Positions 1 through 10,990 of a DNA stretch of 64,000 nt are shown here, piece by piece. Position 1 is the first letter of the stretch; every line of letters starts with the position of its first letter. The notes beneath the pieces are model-generated. The model was not told where the DNA came from. It saw only the letters and a list, made by a program, of their open reading frames with translations, and searched no databases. The stretch comes from Mactra quadrangularis (Eukaryota; Mollusca; Bivalvia; Venerida; Mactridae), in the NCBI GenBank assembly GCA_025267735.1, contig CM046301.1:14320190-14384189 (forward strand). Direction: 5' to 3'. Position numbers and translations under genes: made by a program.

Positions 1-874
1 ATGATGTCGTGCCTTTGAACTAGAGGTGTAGCGATTCGCCCACCTCTTGTGGATGGATAAAATCGCGATATGGGCGCTACGGATCGGTTCGTACCGCGGT
101 TCAATAAAATCAATAAGAAACTGACTTAATATCTTAAACCTGTGATATCTTACGTATTCACTGTCGTTTGAAACTTCGATTATATCCATACATTATTGGA
201 ATTCAACCTTAACAGCGATTCGAACCGTCATCGCAATTTTCTTAACGGTAAACCGAACCGTGAATTCAGAAACGTCACACAATAAAACATGGAAGCCCTA
301 ATATGCAAAACAGTCGATCAAGTTGTCATAGCAGGTCTCTCAAGTGCATGTATACTTGTATAAAAAAGAAAATACGAGCCAAGTAAAAAATGAAATAATA
401 GTTGATTGACGGTATGAGTATATATACGTCCACGCTAACATGTTTGGTATTTTCCATAAAATAATAAGTAAATAGGTGTTGATTAATTGAAATATACAGT
501 ATCCATCAAGAGTTTGGAGACAAAAGAAATTTACTTCACTTCTTGAATTTTGATGATTATTTTTGTAGAATCATTATTTCTAATGTATTGAAAAGTGTGG
601 TTTGTGATAAAATGAAAACAAATTTCATTAATGCAGCACATTTATAATAATCAGCATCTGACATCCTAAAGCCTCCAAAACTATGTTTATTGTAATTATA
701 AAAAAAACTTTCAGTTGGCCTACAAAGTGAAAATGTCTCCAAGCTTTTCAAAAGCCTGCTTGTTTGTAGTGATTTAAATCAAATACTAGAAATTTTGTTT
801 TCATGTTCACTACAAATCGGTAAGCCTTCTAAGCAGTTAATTGGATTATCTAACAGGTCCATAAAAACGCTCAC
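1..874. other. Collagen-like gene intron, left edge
   Basis: No exon seen. The first 300 bases contain repeated GGTTCG/CGAACC motifs and a start (AGAGGTGTAGCGATTCGCCC) that resembles the end of an hAT-type transposon; this is a weak impression. Confidence 0.4.
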
Positions 875-919
875 CTTTAATACCAGGTGGTCCTTGAAGA
901 CCAGGGTCTCCTTTGAGTC
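875..919 (-). CDS. Membrane collagen-like protein exon 5: 45-bp Gly-X-Y exon
   Basis: Exactly 45 bases, acceptor acttttag, donor gtgagc, phase 1 on both sides, encoding [15 protein letters not shown]. Exons of 45 or 54 bases that split a Gly codon are characteristic of fibrillar and related collagen genes. The next exon must lie beyond the left edge. Confidence 0.85.
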
Positions 920-3900
920 CTAAAAGTACAAAAAAAACGTCACAGAAGTTGGCAAAAATAATTAGCCATTTCGCCAAAATGCGTGGCTTACTTCAGCAAC
1001 GTCAAAAAGAATACAGTATAGGAGGGATGAAACAGAAAACAACATATTCTTGACGATATACATGTAATTGCATTTTATAGTCTAAGTCTCATGCTTATGC
1101 ACGTTCACCGACTTTACAGCTATTACCCCTGGTCATCGGGCTACTGGTATCTATCTATCAATCTCCCTGTGGAGTTTTTTTACTCTTCACACTTCGGCGC
1201 AACGGAATTATACCACCCTCACAGGTACTCATTTAAACCTTGGTGGAGTGAAGCAACCACAGGTAAATTTCTTGCTTAAGGGAATTAGCAGTGCCCCTGT
1301 CGGGATTCGAACCCGGGACCTCTCGATCCCTAGCGCGCGTCCTACCACTGAACTACTGCTCATACATATATAAGTACTACATAGTGATTATTCTAGAATA
1401 CAGCAAGGAAACGACAAGGAGGCTGAAAAACGAGACAGGGTGCATCAGAGGATTGATGTGTCAATGTAACTATTTCTGCATAGAGAGGAATAAAAAGGTA
1501 CAGAGAAAAGAAAATGTGACCGGATCAGGGGCGGATACAGGATTTTTTCCAGGGGGTCCGAACTTTTTCTAGAGGAGGTCCAAACTTTCAAACCAAAACC
1601 ACATTATACACTTTCTGCAGAATAATACAACATATTTTATATAAAAACTACATAACCATTAAATCTATGTTAAGCAACAAGAAAAATGCTTCATGCTACA
1701 AAAACTGACTTAAAGTCAAGAAATACACCTATGGACAGGTACATTTTGGATCATAGATCCGCCTATGAGGATACCATGCCCTGCATCTTGTCTTTTCCTA
1801 AGAGGATAGTCTCTTAGTAATTGTTATGGTAAGACTACTTTAAGAAGTTATAGATAAAACAGAGTCATGTACGAGTAAGACCAATGACAATCTGATTTAA
1901 ACCCAATCTAAAATTTTCCGCTCGCCTTCTCACTATTTTAGATCTGGCCGTTTTCTTACGAGGGTCACGTTCAGGTGACCTTTTCTGTCAAATTAGCTCA
2001 CAAACCTTGGACTAAAAATAGAAATTACAAAATCAAACTGAAATTGATAGTTTTTCGTCTAGATGAAAGCTACGCATTGAATGGTCGACATAAAGGTCAC
2101 CTCGACGTGACCCTCCATGGGAACCGTAGAGATCCTGTACCACAACGCTCTACAGGATATCTGTTTACGGAGATTGGACCAATGACGAAGTTGCAAAAAG
2201 CTTATGAAATATGAAGAGTTAATTTTGTTTTCATTTTAATAGCATAGTTTGCCAGTTGGACCAGCGGGGGGGGGGGGCTAGTTTAAGCCGACACTATTAC
2301 TATGAAAGTAATGCAATCTTAACTAAAGCAGAGAAAAGTGTTGTCCATTATCTATGATATGCTAATACGACTGAAACTTTAAATAATGTGTGCACCTACC
2401 AGGTTCCCCTTTCGTTCCATTTAACCCTTGAGGTCCTGGTTCTCCTTTGGGACCCGTTGATCCTTTCATACCTTGTACACCAGGAAAGCCAGGAAGTCCA
2501 GGACCCCCAGAATATCCCTTTTCTCCCTTGGGTCCTGGTAAACACAATTTTGAATTATTTGTGCAGTGCTGAATGAGAATAGTCTCCTGAAAAAGTAAAA
2601 ATAAGGGAAAGAAATCATGACTATGTGCATGAATTCCAACGTTTGGTTATCAAGCAAGACTTACATTTGGACACTGTTTAAACGATTGCTTAGAAGGGAT
2701 TTTTTATTATTTTCTGCTATAAATACCCTGTTTAGTTTATACTAATTTAATTTGCTCGATTGTGAAACAAGTTTTTACATCTAAGATTATTCACTTTCGA
2801 GTCCGCTTCCTGATCCCCCAGTACTGAGTTAGTAGGATAAAGTTTCTTGCTCAAGGAAACAACGGGGTAGGTTTTGGATGGGATTGGAACCAACGCGGAG
2901 CTGGCTATCCAATGATTACCAGTCGAACGTCATTACCGCCTGCTCCTACCCAGTCTGGAATGTATGTCAATACATATATCAGTATTCTTTTGTACTCTCT
3001 ATCTTACTCAGATGACAAAATATTATATTATCTGTAACCATGGCCACATGGCTAAATAAGGAGAATTTGCAATACGAAATATTAGCTCATTTTTAGAAAG
3101 GTGAATTTGTTTTGGATACAGCCGTGACATTTGGTAATTTAAAAAAAATCATTTTGTAAAAGGCTACAAATGAAATAATACATGTATTTCGTATGACAGT
3201 ATATTTCACAAAAACGAAATACATTTGTTATATAGGAATCTGTATTACAAATGGCATTTAATGGACTCCGTACTAATGAATGACATTGAAAGTTGTATTA
3301 CATGTACATGTATAGTATTTTACCTGTGCTACCATCATGTCAACAAGCATTTGTTGCAGGGAACCAGTCAACTGACGTTTCTGACGATCACTGTCGTCTG
3401 CTGGTACATGTTCCTGAATCAAGTCTGTCTTCTATATTAAGAGTAAAACAATTTTTATAACGACAAATTTTAGTACAAGGTGCACTCTCTATTTAGCCTA
3501 ATAATGCAAGAATAATAAGATCTAGCATAACAATATTACTCATTACACTTTTTTCTTCAATAAGGCGCTGTCATTAATCATAAAGAAGTGTAAGGCGCAC
3601 ATATTTAACTGCAATTCTTGCGACCAATCATTCTATCAATAACCCCACAGTCCATTGCTTTACTAACAGGCGACCTGCACGGTCCCGAATCAAAAGCACT
3701 ACATGTATACTGTTTTTGATAAGGGACCGTCCCGGCCGTGTGACAAATGGCATGTTTTAATCATTTTGGATGGTCGAAAACCTTAGAGCCCGCACGCGGT
3801 CGCAAAGACATAAAATCGATTTTGGATCGCATTACCACGTGCTCATAACTTTGTTCTGTCAAACTAAATTTATTAAGATTGTCAAAGTCTGCAAGACTTA

Positions 3901-6900
3901 ATTAAACGCTGAATTTTCACCACAATGGACAGTCTTTTAAGTCCAATGCATAATTTGATATTTAAAAAAAATCAGGCCATGCTCCTATGAAAACATCGAT
4001 CATCTGGTGGTTCTAACAGTGGAACCTAATTATTATACTTACTGAGTTAACCATGTGATCGTTGATACCAATACATGTAGACTTAAGTTGATACAATTCT
4101 TGTAAGGTTTGGTCATACCGTTGTTGCAAGTCTCTGGTCCATTTAAACTGAAGACAAAATAGTTCATTTATTGACCTAGATAAGATTGTACTCTAATTAG
4201 AAATTCTTCACAATGATAAAAATTCTTTGCTATAGTAGTTGTGCATTATATACAGTCCAACCTGTGAACAAATGACAAGCCTGTGTAATTATGGAAGTCT
4301 CCTTCGTCACAAGTGTCCTTTAGTCACATGAGTCCTTTGGTCACAGCTAGATGTCCTTTGTCACATGAGTCCTTTGTTTACATGTGTCCTTTGTCACATG
4401 AGCCCTTTGTTTACATGTGTCCTTTGTCACATGAGCCCCTTTGTTCACATGTGTCCTTTGTCACACGAGTCCTTTGTTTACCTGTGTCTTTTGTCGTATT
4501 AGTCCTTTGTTCACAGGTGCCATTTGTCACATGAGTCCTTTGTTCACATGTGTTCTTTGTCACATGAGCCCTTTGTTCACAGATGTCCTTTGTCACATGT
4601 GTCCTTTGTTTACATGTGTCCTTTGTTTACATGTGTCCTTTATCACACGAGTCATTTGGTCACAGATGTCCTTTGTCACATGAGTCCTTTGCTCACAGGT
4701 GTCCTTTATCACATGAGTTCTATGTTGACAGACCAAATATTGTTGCCATCCTTAAGTATGTATCAAACACTTGCAGATAGCTATATGCACACATATACAA
4801 AGACATGCACAATGTATTCTGGTGTTAATTTTTATTCATCTGTCAAAAGTCCATACATTAAACCCACTGATTTAAATATTTGATAGACACGGTTAGCTAC
4901 GTTTATGAAAAGTGAGTACAGAAGAACTGTAGTAAGTATTTAAATCCACGGAGTTAATGTATGCGTCACTAACAATTGAATAGAATTTAACTATACATGT
5001 GTGTGCTTAGTTTTACTGGTTTTATCAAATGATATACAAATGTATATACATGAACTACATGTATATGGTATGTTGTGCTTACATCATGAACACATGTTGT
5101 GACTATGTGACTCATATCTATGTTGATACAAGGAGATAGTGCAAAACACTCCTCAATTTCTATTCAAAATTATTTATTTGCCTTTTTTTGTTAATAAGTT
5201 AAGTTTCACAATAAAGAACACTTTGGGAATTGCAATGTCTTGCGATTTTTTGAACGATTTTTTAAAGTTCCAAATAATTAATTTTGGAATAAAAAGAACC
5301 TACACATGTACTAAGACTATTCCGCTGATGAGACTGCTGACTTTATGATCATTAAAGTTTAACTTGAATGTACATGTTCATCCATATATATATTTTGTTT
5401 AATGAGTTCAACACGTGTTTATGCAATGCTCTGACCGATGAATGTTCCATCTGAATGACACAGCAAAAAAAACAGGAGGGCCAAAATGGCCCGACATCGC
5501 TCACCTGAGAATCATTGCGCACAAACATCAGAAATCAGAAAGTACATTAGTAGGTTAAGGCCAAGATCGACGGTCTAAGATGTAAGATGTAAGATTTAAT
5601 CTGCAGACTAAACTCTAATGTTTCATTGTTTTAGCTGAATAGAAGGTCGTCTAAAAATACGTTCTGTGACCTAGTTTTTACCCCAGATGACCTATATACA
5701 ATCATAAGCTTGTGCGTATCAAGATAAACAAATATGACCAAATAAAAACTTAGATGAAAAATACAGCTTCTATTGCACCGACAAGCTTTTTTTCAAAGAT
5801 TTGACCTAGCTTTTGACCCTGTGACCAAGTTTTTTTACCCTCAAATGACCCATATACAATCCCAACCTAGATTTCAGATTTCATCAAGATAAACAGTAAG
5901 ACAAAGATTCATAAATATCCAAGAAAAATATAGCCTCTATCGCATACACAGGACGCAGACGACAGACACCCAGCGGTCACAATATAGCTCACCCTGAACA
6001 TTCGCTCGGGTTAGCTAAAATAGAAAGCGACAGCTTGGTTCTAAATCGTTGGGTTATCTTTAGCGGTTAAAGTTTGTTACAATTCTCCTCAATTGTAAGA
6101 TAAATGTCCAAATTTGCTCTGATTTTTAACTTCTGGGTTTAACTTCGTCGCCCTTCACAATGGGCTTAACCATAGGCGGTCGGCACTGTTCTGGGTAAAC
6201 AACCTTTTAAATACATATAATGCTTCTCTAGCTATTGATTAAACTGGGGTAAAAAATACTACTTTCGGCTTAATATACCTACTATGAATATATACCATTT
6301 AAGATTTTTACTCGTGACAGAATCGTGACAGTCGCCTGTGCCTCATTCTCATTCCCAGAGGCTATCAAGGTTCTCGATTTCAACGAAAATCTTGATAACC
6401 TCTGGATACGAAAATGCCTATGCCTTAACAGACGGTATTTATGACTATGAAGAACAAATATTTATAAACAAGGGCTGTCGTCTGCATCTGATGCCAACAC
6501 ACCAAGCATTTATTCATAGGCGGATCTAAAGGGGGAGGGGTCAGGGGGTCTGGACCCCCCCCCTAGAATTTCCAAAATGTACGTGACCAATAGTGTATTT
6601 ATTGACAGTAAGTCATTTTAAGTAGCATGAAGCATTTTTTTCGGTGCCTGACATAGATTGAATGGTTATGTAGTTTTTATTATTAATATGTTGCATTATT
6701 CTGCAAAATGTGTATAATGTGGTTGTGGTTCGAAAGTTTGGACCCCCCTCTAGAAAAAGTTCGGATCCCCCTAGAAAAAAATCCTGGATCCACCCCTGAG
6801 TTCATAACACTATTAATTCAAAACAGAAACACTTATTTCTGCAAAAAAGATTTACTATACCTGTACAATACTTATTGTAATAAATAAAGCTCCAAGAGTT

Positions 6901-6953
6901 AAAACACAAATTACACTAACACACGCCGACCTTGTAGGAGTTCCGTCAGCCAT
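875..6953 (-). CDS. Type II transmembrane collagen-like protein, 5' part
   Basis: Five exons on the minus strand (6861-6953, 4043-4147, 3324-3431, 2400-2586, 875-919) join in phase with GT-AG borders and continue off the left edge. Residues 1-8 are a short N-terminal tip with no signal peptide, and about 10-30 are one membrane span ([20 protein letters not shown]). About 32-115 form a stalk rich in Leu/Gln, and RQKR at 82-85 is a perfect furin-type site. C110 and C117 precede an unbroken Gly-X-Y tract from G120. This order matches membrane collagens whose ectodomain is shed by furin (types XIII, XXIII, XXV) and gliomedin/colmedin proteins, which add an olfactomedin domain. The deciding C-terminus lies outside the window. 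Expected role: extracellular-matrix or cell-surface ligand. Identity beyond 'membrane collagen-like' is inference. Confidence 0.85.
1110..1362 (-). repeat. tRNA-derived SINE-like element, copy 1
   Basis: Read on the minus strand, the head at 1362-1290 has a box A-like TAGTTCAGTGGTAGGACG and a box B GGGTTCGAATCCC. A body shared with 54746-55010 follows (TTGCTTCACTCCACC, GGTATAATTCC, GATAGATAGATACCAGTAGC). Lack of a clean cloverleaf and presence of the body argue against a functional tRNA. Confidence 0.8.
1395..1520 (+). repeat. Dispersed TGATGTTTCAA repeat
   Basis: Family with the core TGATGTxTCAANGTAACTATTT and an AGGGTGCATC segment. Other copies: 52560-52690 and 53445-53575 (plus) and about 43285-43450 (minus), where TTTGAAACATCAACC and TGCACCCTG are seen. 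Confidence 0.55.
1526..1766 (-). mobile_element. hAT-like MITE, copy 1
   Basis: Ends CAGGGGCGGAT and ATCCGCCTATG, with an internal body homologous, in reverse orientation, to 6516-6799 (shared CCACATTATACA, ATGCTTCATGCTAC, GACTTAAAGTCA). The CAGGGGCGGATC-type end is common among hAT elements; the superfamily call is from memory of such ends. Confidence 0.65.
2400..2586 (-). CDS. Membrane collagen-like protein exon 4: Gly-X-Y begins
   Basis: Sixty-two codons plus one base, acceptor tttttcag, donor gtaggt. A short Cys-flanked linker (CTNNSKLC, with an N-glycosylation sequon) leads into [18 protein letters not shown] and then 15 consecutive Gly-X-Y triplets without interruption, including GEKG- and GEPG-type stabilising triplets. 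Confidence 0.9.
2788..2950 (+). repeat. Dispersed SINE-like repeat, copy 1
   Basis: Shares GGATAAAGTTTCTTGCTCAA, GGTTTTGGATGGGATTGGAA and the CCAGT..AACGT..TTACC end with 56004-56158 and, in reverse, 15838-15958. Between collagen-like exons 3 and 4. Confidence 0.7.
3324..3431 (-). CDS. Membrane collagen-like protein exon 3: furin site
   Basis: Thirty-six codons, acceptor ttaatatag, donor gtaaaa, phase 0. It contains [13 protein letters not shown], a consensus R-X-K-R proprotein-convertase site, then a hydrophobic helix ([12 protein letters not shown]). Confidence 0.8.
4043..4147 (-). CDS. Membrane collagen-like protein exon 2: stalk
   Basis: Thirty-five codons between acceptor gtcttcag and donor gtaagt, phase 0. 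It encodes [20 protein letters not shown] and continues with a Leu/Gln-rich, possibly coiled-coil stretch suited to trimer nucleation next to the membrane. Confidence 0.8.
4298..4732 (+). repeat. 16/17-bp (33-bp dimer) minisatellite in collagen-like intron 1
   Basis: Degenerate tandem units GTCCTTTGTCACATGA and GTCCTTTGTTCACATGT alternate across about 435 bases. Open frames in it are long on both strands because the unit lacks stops; they are not genes. Confidence 0.95.
4826..4992. mobile_element. Palindromic 150-bp element, copy 1
   Basis: The ends mirror each other: TAATTTTTATTCATCTGTCA ... CATACATTAAACCCACTGAT, then ATCCACGGAGTTAATGTATG ... ATTGAATAGAATTTAA. Same family as 36912, 48091 and 50969. 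Confidence 0.75.
5470..6019. repeat. Dispersed bivalve-type repeat
   Basis: Begins GAGGGCCAAAATGGCCCGAC and TCGCTCACCTGAGA and ends TATAGCTCACCCTGAACATT and TCGGGTTAGCTAAA. Two internal segments are similar to each other (TTTTTACCC.CA.ATGACC.ATATACAATC at about 5675 and 5835). Within collagen-like intron 1. The taxonomic remark is from general familiarity. Confidence 0.55.
6516..6799 (+). mobile_element. hAT-like MITE, copy 2
   Basis: Reverse-orientation copy of 1526-1766. It runs TAGGCGGATCTAAAGG to GGATCCACCCCTG. Both copies lie within the collagen-like gene's first introns. It has extra poly-C/poly-G near the left end. Confidence 0.65.
6861..6953 (-). CDS. Membrane collagen-like protein exon 1: start and membrane span
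   Basis: ATG at 6953-6951 begins [20 protein letters not shown]; 31 codons end CAG before donor gtatag, phase 0. The start is chosen because the next in-frame codons run straight into a hydrophobic span. An upstream in-frame stretch with another Met exists, but it has less typical composition. Confidence 0.8.
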
Positions 6954-7043
6954 TTTTGTTCGCCTAAATGCGACAATAATTAGACTGAGTTTTAGAACTA
7001 TGAACGATATATGACCAAAGATAAGAATACCATGTACAACCAA

Positions 7044-7334
7044 ATAGGAAGGTAAATATAAGGATAACAGACGTATACTATGTACTGTTCAATACATGTA
7101 CATGACAAAATTAATGCTTTCTGTAGAATACGCAAGTACCACGTGCACAGTGGCAATACCACGTGACTTTGCCACTACAAATGCTACGTGGTATTGCCAC
7201 CGAGACGTAGGAACTTTACAACAACCGACGACAACCAACAGCACGTAAGGAACCAAGGCCTGTACCTATGCTATTGAATGTTATATATATTATACAGTAC
7301 ATTGATGGGTGAGATGTTTATTTAAGTTCGAAAT
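7044..7334. promoter_or_regulatory. Upstream region of the collagen-like gene with E-box hairpin
   Basis: Immediately 5' of exon 1. It contains a perfect 14-base inverted repeat, TGGCAATACCACGT (7151-7164) and its complement (7186-7199), with CACGTG E-boxes at about 7141 and 7160. No TATA box is convincing. A regulatory role is inference. Confidence 0.35.
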
Positions 7335-8262
7335 ACAGTAAAGTTCCTATGTAATGACCAACTTTGTTATATCGACTTATGAAAATTTTTAAGTTCCAAA
7401 AGCTTAGTTTAAGGTTAAAAACAGTACTATTTAAGACCATTCCGAAATTTAAGGTGAAAAACCGCACTATCTAGGACCATTGCGAAATTTAAGGTGAAAC
7501 ACAGCACTATTTAAGACCATTCCGAAATTTAAGGTTAAAAACAGCACTATTTAAGACCATTGCGAAATTTAAGGTTAAAAACAGCACTATTTAAGACCAT
7601 TCCGAAATTTAAGGTTAAAAACAGCACTTTTTTAGACCATTCCGAAATTTAAGGTTAAAAACAGCACTATTTAAGACCATTCCGAAATTTAAGGTTAAAA
7701 CAGCACTATTTAAGACCATTCCGAAATTTAAGGTTAAAAACAGCACTATTTAAGACCATTCCGAAATTTAGGGTTAAAAACAGCACTATTAAAGACCATT
7801 CCGAAATTTAAGGTTAAAACACACTATTTAAGACCATTCCGAAATTTAAGGTTAAAAACAGCACTATTTAAGACCATTCCGAAATTTAAGATGAAAAAAC
7901 AGCACTATTTAAGACCATTCCGAAATTTAAGGTTAAAAACAGCACTATTTAAGACCATTCCGAAATTTAAGGTTAAAAACAGCACTATTTAAGACCATTC
8001 CGAAATTTAAGATGAAAAACAGTGCTATTTAAGACCATTCCGCAGTTTAAGATGAAAAACAGCACTATTAAAATTAAGACCATTCCGCAGTTTAAGATGA
8101 AGAACAACACTATTTAAGACCACTCCGCAATTTGAGATGAAAAACAGCTCTAGTAGATATTTAAGACCATTCCGCAGCTTATGATGAAAAATAGCACTAT
8201 TTAAAACCATTCCAGTTTTAAAACCATGGGTTTTGATGGGCCTTATAAAGGAACTTTACTGT
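7335..8262. mobile_element. Inverted-repeat element carrying a 40-bp minisatellite
   Basis: A perfect 14-base inverted repeat (ACAGTAAAGTTCCT at 7335-7348 and its complement at 8249-8262) encloses the tandem array described separately. The same end plus about 60 adjoining bases (GTCCATCAAAA...GGGTTTTAA) recurs at 38116-38180, showing that the ends belong to a dispersed transposon family. Confidence 0.7.
7405..8220 (+). repeat. 40-bp minisatellite, about 20 units
   Basis: The consensus unit starts AAATTTAAGGTTAAAAACAG and continues with CACTATTTAAGACCATTCCG, 40 bases in all. Units at the centre are nearly identical. The right third (from about 8010) has diverged (AAGATGAAAAAC, CCGCAGTTTAAG). 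The repetitive ORF read through it is not a gene. Confidence 0.95.
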
Positions 8263-8589
8263 GTTTCTTAATTCCACAAAATTGGCCTAATATATTTATC
8301 ATTTCGAATATCGCTCTGATAACAGCATACCGTAGATTAGTAGCCCAAGTAATCCACATGCGATTTTGCAGTATTTTCAATCCGAGGACTCTGTTTAGAT
8401 CATAAGTTCCTATGCAATTTGCTTTAACTACCGATTGTTTACTATGTCAGGTACCTCTGATAAGTCTCATGTCCAAATATGGGAGCATATTTTCTTTGTG
8501 AAAAAAACTTAAAAGAGTTTCATCACTGATAGTTTTAAGTACTGTGTTAAGGACGTACTCTCTAACTCTTTGTCAGAATTACGGTGACC

Positions 8590-10225
8590 TCAGCCCTCTA
8601 GCCATACTCTGTCCCAAGGGCACACAGCACTCTAGCCATACTTTCAGTCCCTGTGCACACAACTCTAAAGCCATACTTTCTGTCCCGAAGCACACAGCAC
8701 TCTAGCCACACTTTCAGTCCCAAGGCACACAGCCCTCTAGCCACACTTTCAGTCCCAAGGCACACAGCCCTCTAGCCATACTTTCAGTCCCAAGGCACAC
8801 AGCCCTCTAGCCACACTTTCAGTCCCAAGGCACACAGCCCTCTAGCCATACTTTCAGTCCCAAGGCACACAGCCCTCTAGCCACATTTTCAGTCCCAAGG
8901 CACACAGCCCTCTAGCCATACCTTCAGTCCCAAGGCACACAGCCCTCTAGCCACACTTTCAGTCCCAAGGCACACAGCCCTCTAGCCATACTTTCAGTCC
9001 AAAGGCACACAGCCCTCTAGCCACATTTTCAGTCCCTGGGCACACAACTCTAAAGCTATACTTTCTGTCCCGAAGCACACAGCCCTCTAGCCAGACTTTC
9101 AGTCACAAGGCACACAGCCCTCTAGCCACACTTTCAGTCCCAATTAAGGCACACAGCCTTCTAGCCATACTTTCAGTCCCAAGGCACACAGCCCTCTAGC
9201 CACACTTTCAGTCCCAAGGCACACAGCCCTCTAGCCATACTTTCAGTCCCAAGGCACATAGCCCTCTAGCCACACTTTCAGTCCCAAGGCACACAGCCCT
9301 CTAGCCACACTTTCAGTCCCAAGGCACACAGCCCTCTAGCCACACTTTCAGTCCCAAGGCACACAGCCCTCTAGCCATACTTTCAGTCCCAAGGCACACA
9401 GCCCTCTAGCCACACTTCCAGTCCCAAGGCACACAGCCCTCTAGCCACACTTTCAGTCCCTGGGCACACAACTCTAAAGCCATACTTTCTGTCCCAAAGC
9501 ACACAGCCCTCTAGCCACACTTTCAGTCCCAAGGCACACAGCCCTCTAGCCACACTTTCAGTCCCAAGGCACACAGCCCTCTAGCCATACTTTCAGTCCC
9601 AAGGCACACAGCCCTCTAGCCACACTTTCAGTCCCAAGGCACACAGCCCTCTAGCCACACTTTCAGTCCCAAGGCACACAGCCCTCTAGCCATACTTTCA
9701 GTCTGAGGGTACAGAGCCCTCTAGCCATACTTTCTGTCCTAGGGTACAGAGCCGTCTAGCCATACTTTCTGTTCCAGGACACACACCCCTCTTGCCATAG
9801 TTTCGGTCCCAAGGCACACAGCCCTCTAGCCATAGTTTTGGTCCAAAGACACACAGCATTTAGCCAGTCTCGGTCCAAAGGCACACAGCCCTCAAGCCAT
9901 AGTTTCGGTTCCAAGGCACATAGCTCACTAGCCATAGTTTCGGTTCAAAGGCACACAGCCCTGTAGCCATAGTTTCGGATCAAAAGCACACAGTCCTCTA
10001 TCCATAGTTTCGGTTCTAAGGCACATAGCTCTATAGCCATAGTTTCGGTTCCAAGGCACATAGCTCTCTAGCCATAGTTTCGGTTCAAAGGCACATAGCT
10101 CTCTAGCCATAGTTTTGGTTCCAAGGCACATAGCTCTCTAGCCATAGTTTCGGTTCAAATGCACACAGCTCTCTAGCCATAGTTTCGGTTCAAAGGCACA
10201 CAGCTCTCTAGCCATAGTTTCAGTC
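8590..10225 (+). repeat. 35-bp minisatellite with higher-order structure, about 47 units
   Basis: The unit is CCCTCTAGCCACACTTTCAG plus TCCCAAGGCACACAG. CACACTTT and CATACTTT variants often alternate, making a 70-bp period. A distinctive unit (AACTCTAAAGCCATACTTTC, then TGTCCCGAAG) recurs at 8661, 9046 and 9470, that is 11 units and then 12 units plus a 4-base insertion apart. From about 9780 rightward the units change to a CATAGTTTCGGTT type. Minus-strand ORFs rich in CLGTESVARGL are products of the repeat. Confidence 0.95.
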
Positions 10226-10834
10226 TATTAATTGGTGTAACTTCATAACTGGGAAGGTATCTCCTTTAAGGGTTGAATTTTATAAATCATTAACAAGAAG
10301 ACAACGTTCAAGTTATGTTAAATATCTTTTATTTTCTGATGACTTATAGAAAGTGTTTGATACATTATAAAACATAGATTACATCAATACACAGAGAGAA
10401 TGGCATAATGATAGAAGAGACCTCATTCTTGAATCCAAAGGTAATCTTGATAAACCTCCGAGTATGAGAATAGACAGACCCAAACATATAGCTATAATAG
10501 TAGAGGTGACCCCTGATATTTGACAAATCACTTCAAGAAAAGTAAGTAATTATAATATTTTCATTATGTTTCTAACCCAGACAAATGTTTTTAACTGAAT
10601 TATCTTGGACAAAATTTGGATCTATCCATGCAATATGAAAGGAAATGTGTGTGTTATGGTTTGACCAGAACACTTTTCACAACAAAATATGAAAACACAA
10701 GTCACTAGCATACTTATTCATATACTTAAGTATAGAAATATAAATATTACATTGTATTACAGTTTATAGTTAATGCTGTGTTCTATTCATACAAAACTCA
10801 GTTTTCCATTTTGTTCTAAATTTTAACCGAGCAC
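10226..10834. other. 3' region of the MIase-like gene
   Basis: Likely 3' UTR and downstream DNA, read on the minus strand. The only signal seen is AATAAA at 10333-10328. It separates the gene from the 35-bp minisatellite. Confidence 0.4.
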
Positions 10835-10990
10835 CTAAAGACCTTCAGAACTTATTCTAGCACAGTAATCATCAAGACTCTGTGCACTACGTGTTGTAAT
10901 TGTTGTATTATTTCCATTCTCCTTCATTAAAGGTAAATTAAAAGCTAAATCATTTAAATCTTCTGGTTCCATAGCTATCAATAAATGAAC
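10835..10990 (-). CDS. MIase-like gene, terminal coding exon
   Basis: Acceptor gtttttcag; 51 codons plus TAG. It begins VHLLIAMEPEDLNDLAFNLP, continues LMKENG and ends in a Ser/Thr/Asn-rich tail, DDYCARISSEGL. A candidate poly(A) signal in this orientation is AATAAA at 10333-10328. Confidence 0.8.
   Translation of the reverse strand, partial: VHLLIAMEPEDLNDLAFNLPLMKENGNNTTITTRSAQSLDDYCARISSEGL

Noticed and set aside
1290..1362. Functional tRNA gene on the minus strand
   Set aside because: Box A and B are good, but the acceptor stem does not pair cleanly and the head is followed by a SINE body found again at 54746-55010.
2266..2278. Poly-G run (also at 57172-57180)
   Set aside because: Short homopolymer; may be a sequencing or assembly effect and carries no evidence of function.
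4313..4883. Cys/His-rich repeated ORFs on both strands
   Set aside because: They are products of the 16/17-bp minisatellite; overlapping frames on both strands are equally open.
9383..10131. Long repetitive minus-strand ORFs rich in CLGTESVARGL-type repeats
   Set aside because: They are translations of the 35-bp minisatellite. 35 is not a multiple of three, so the frame only appears open because the unit lacks stops in those frames. There is no splice or start context.
8590..10225. CRISPR-like array
   Set aside because: Units are contiguous tandem repeats without unique spacers, in a eukaryotic intergenic setting.
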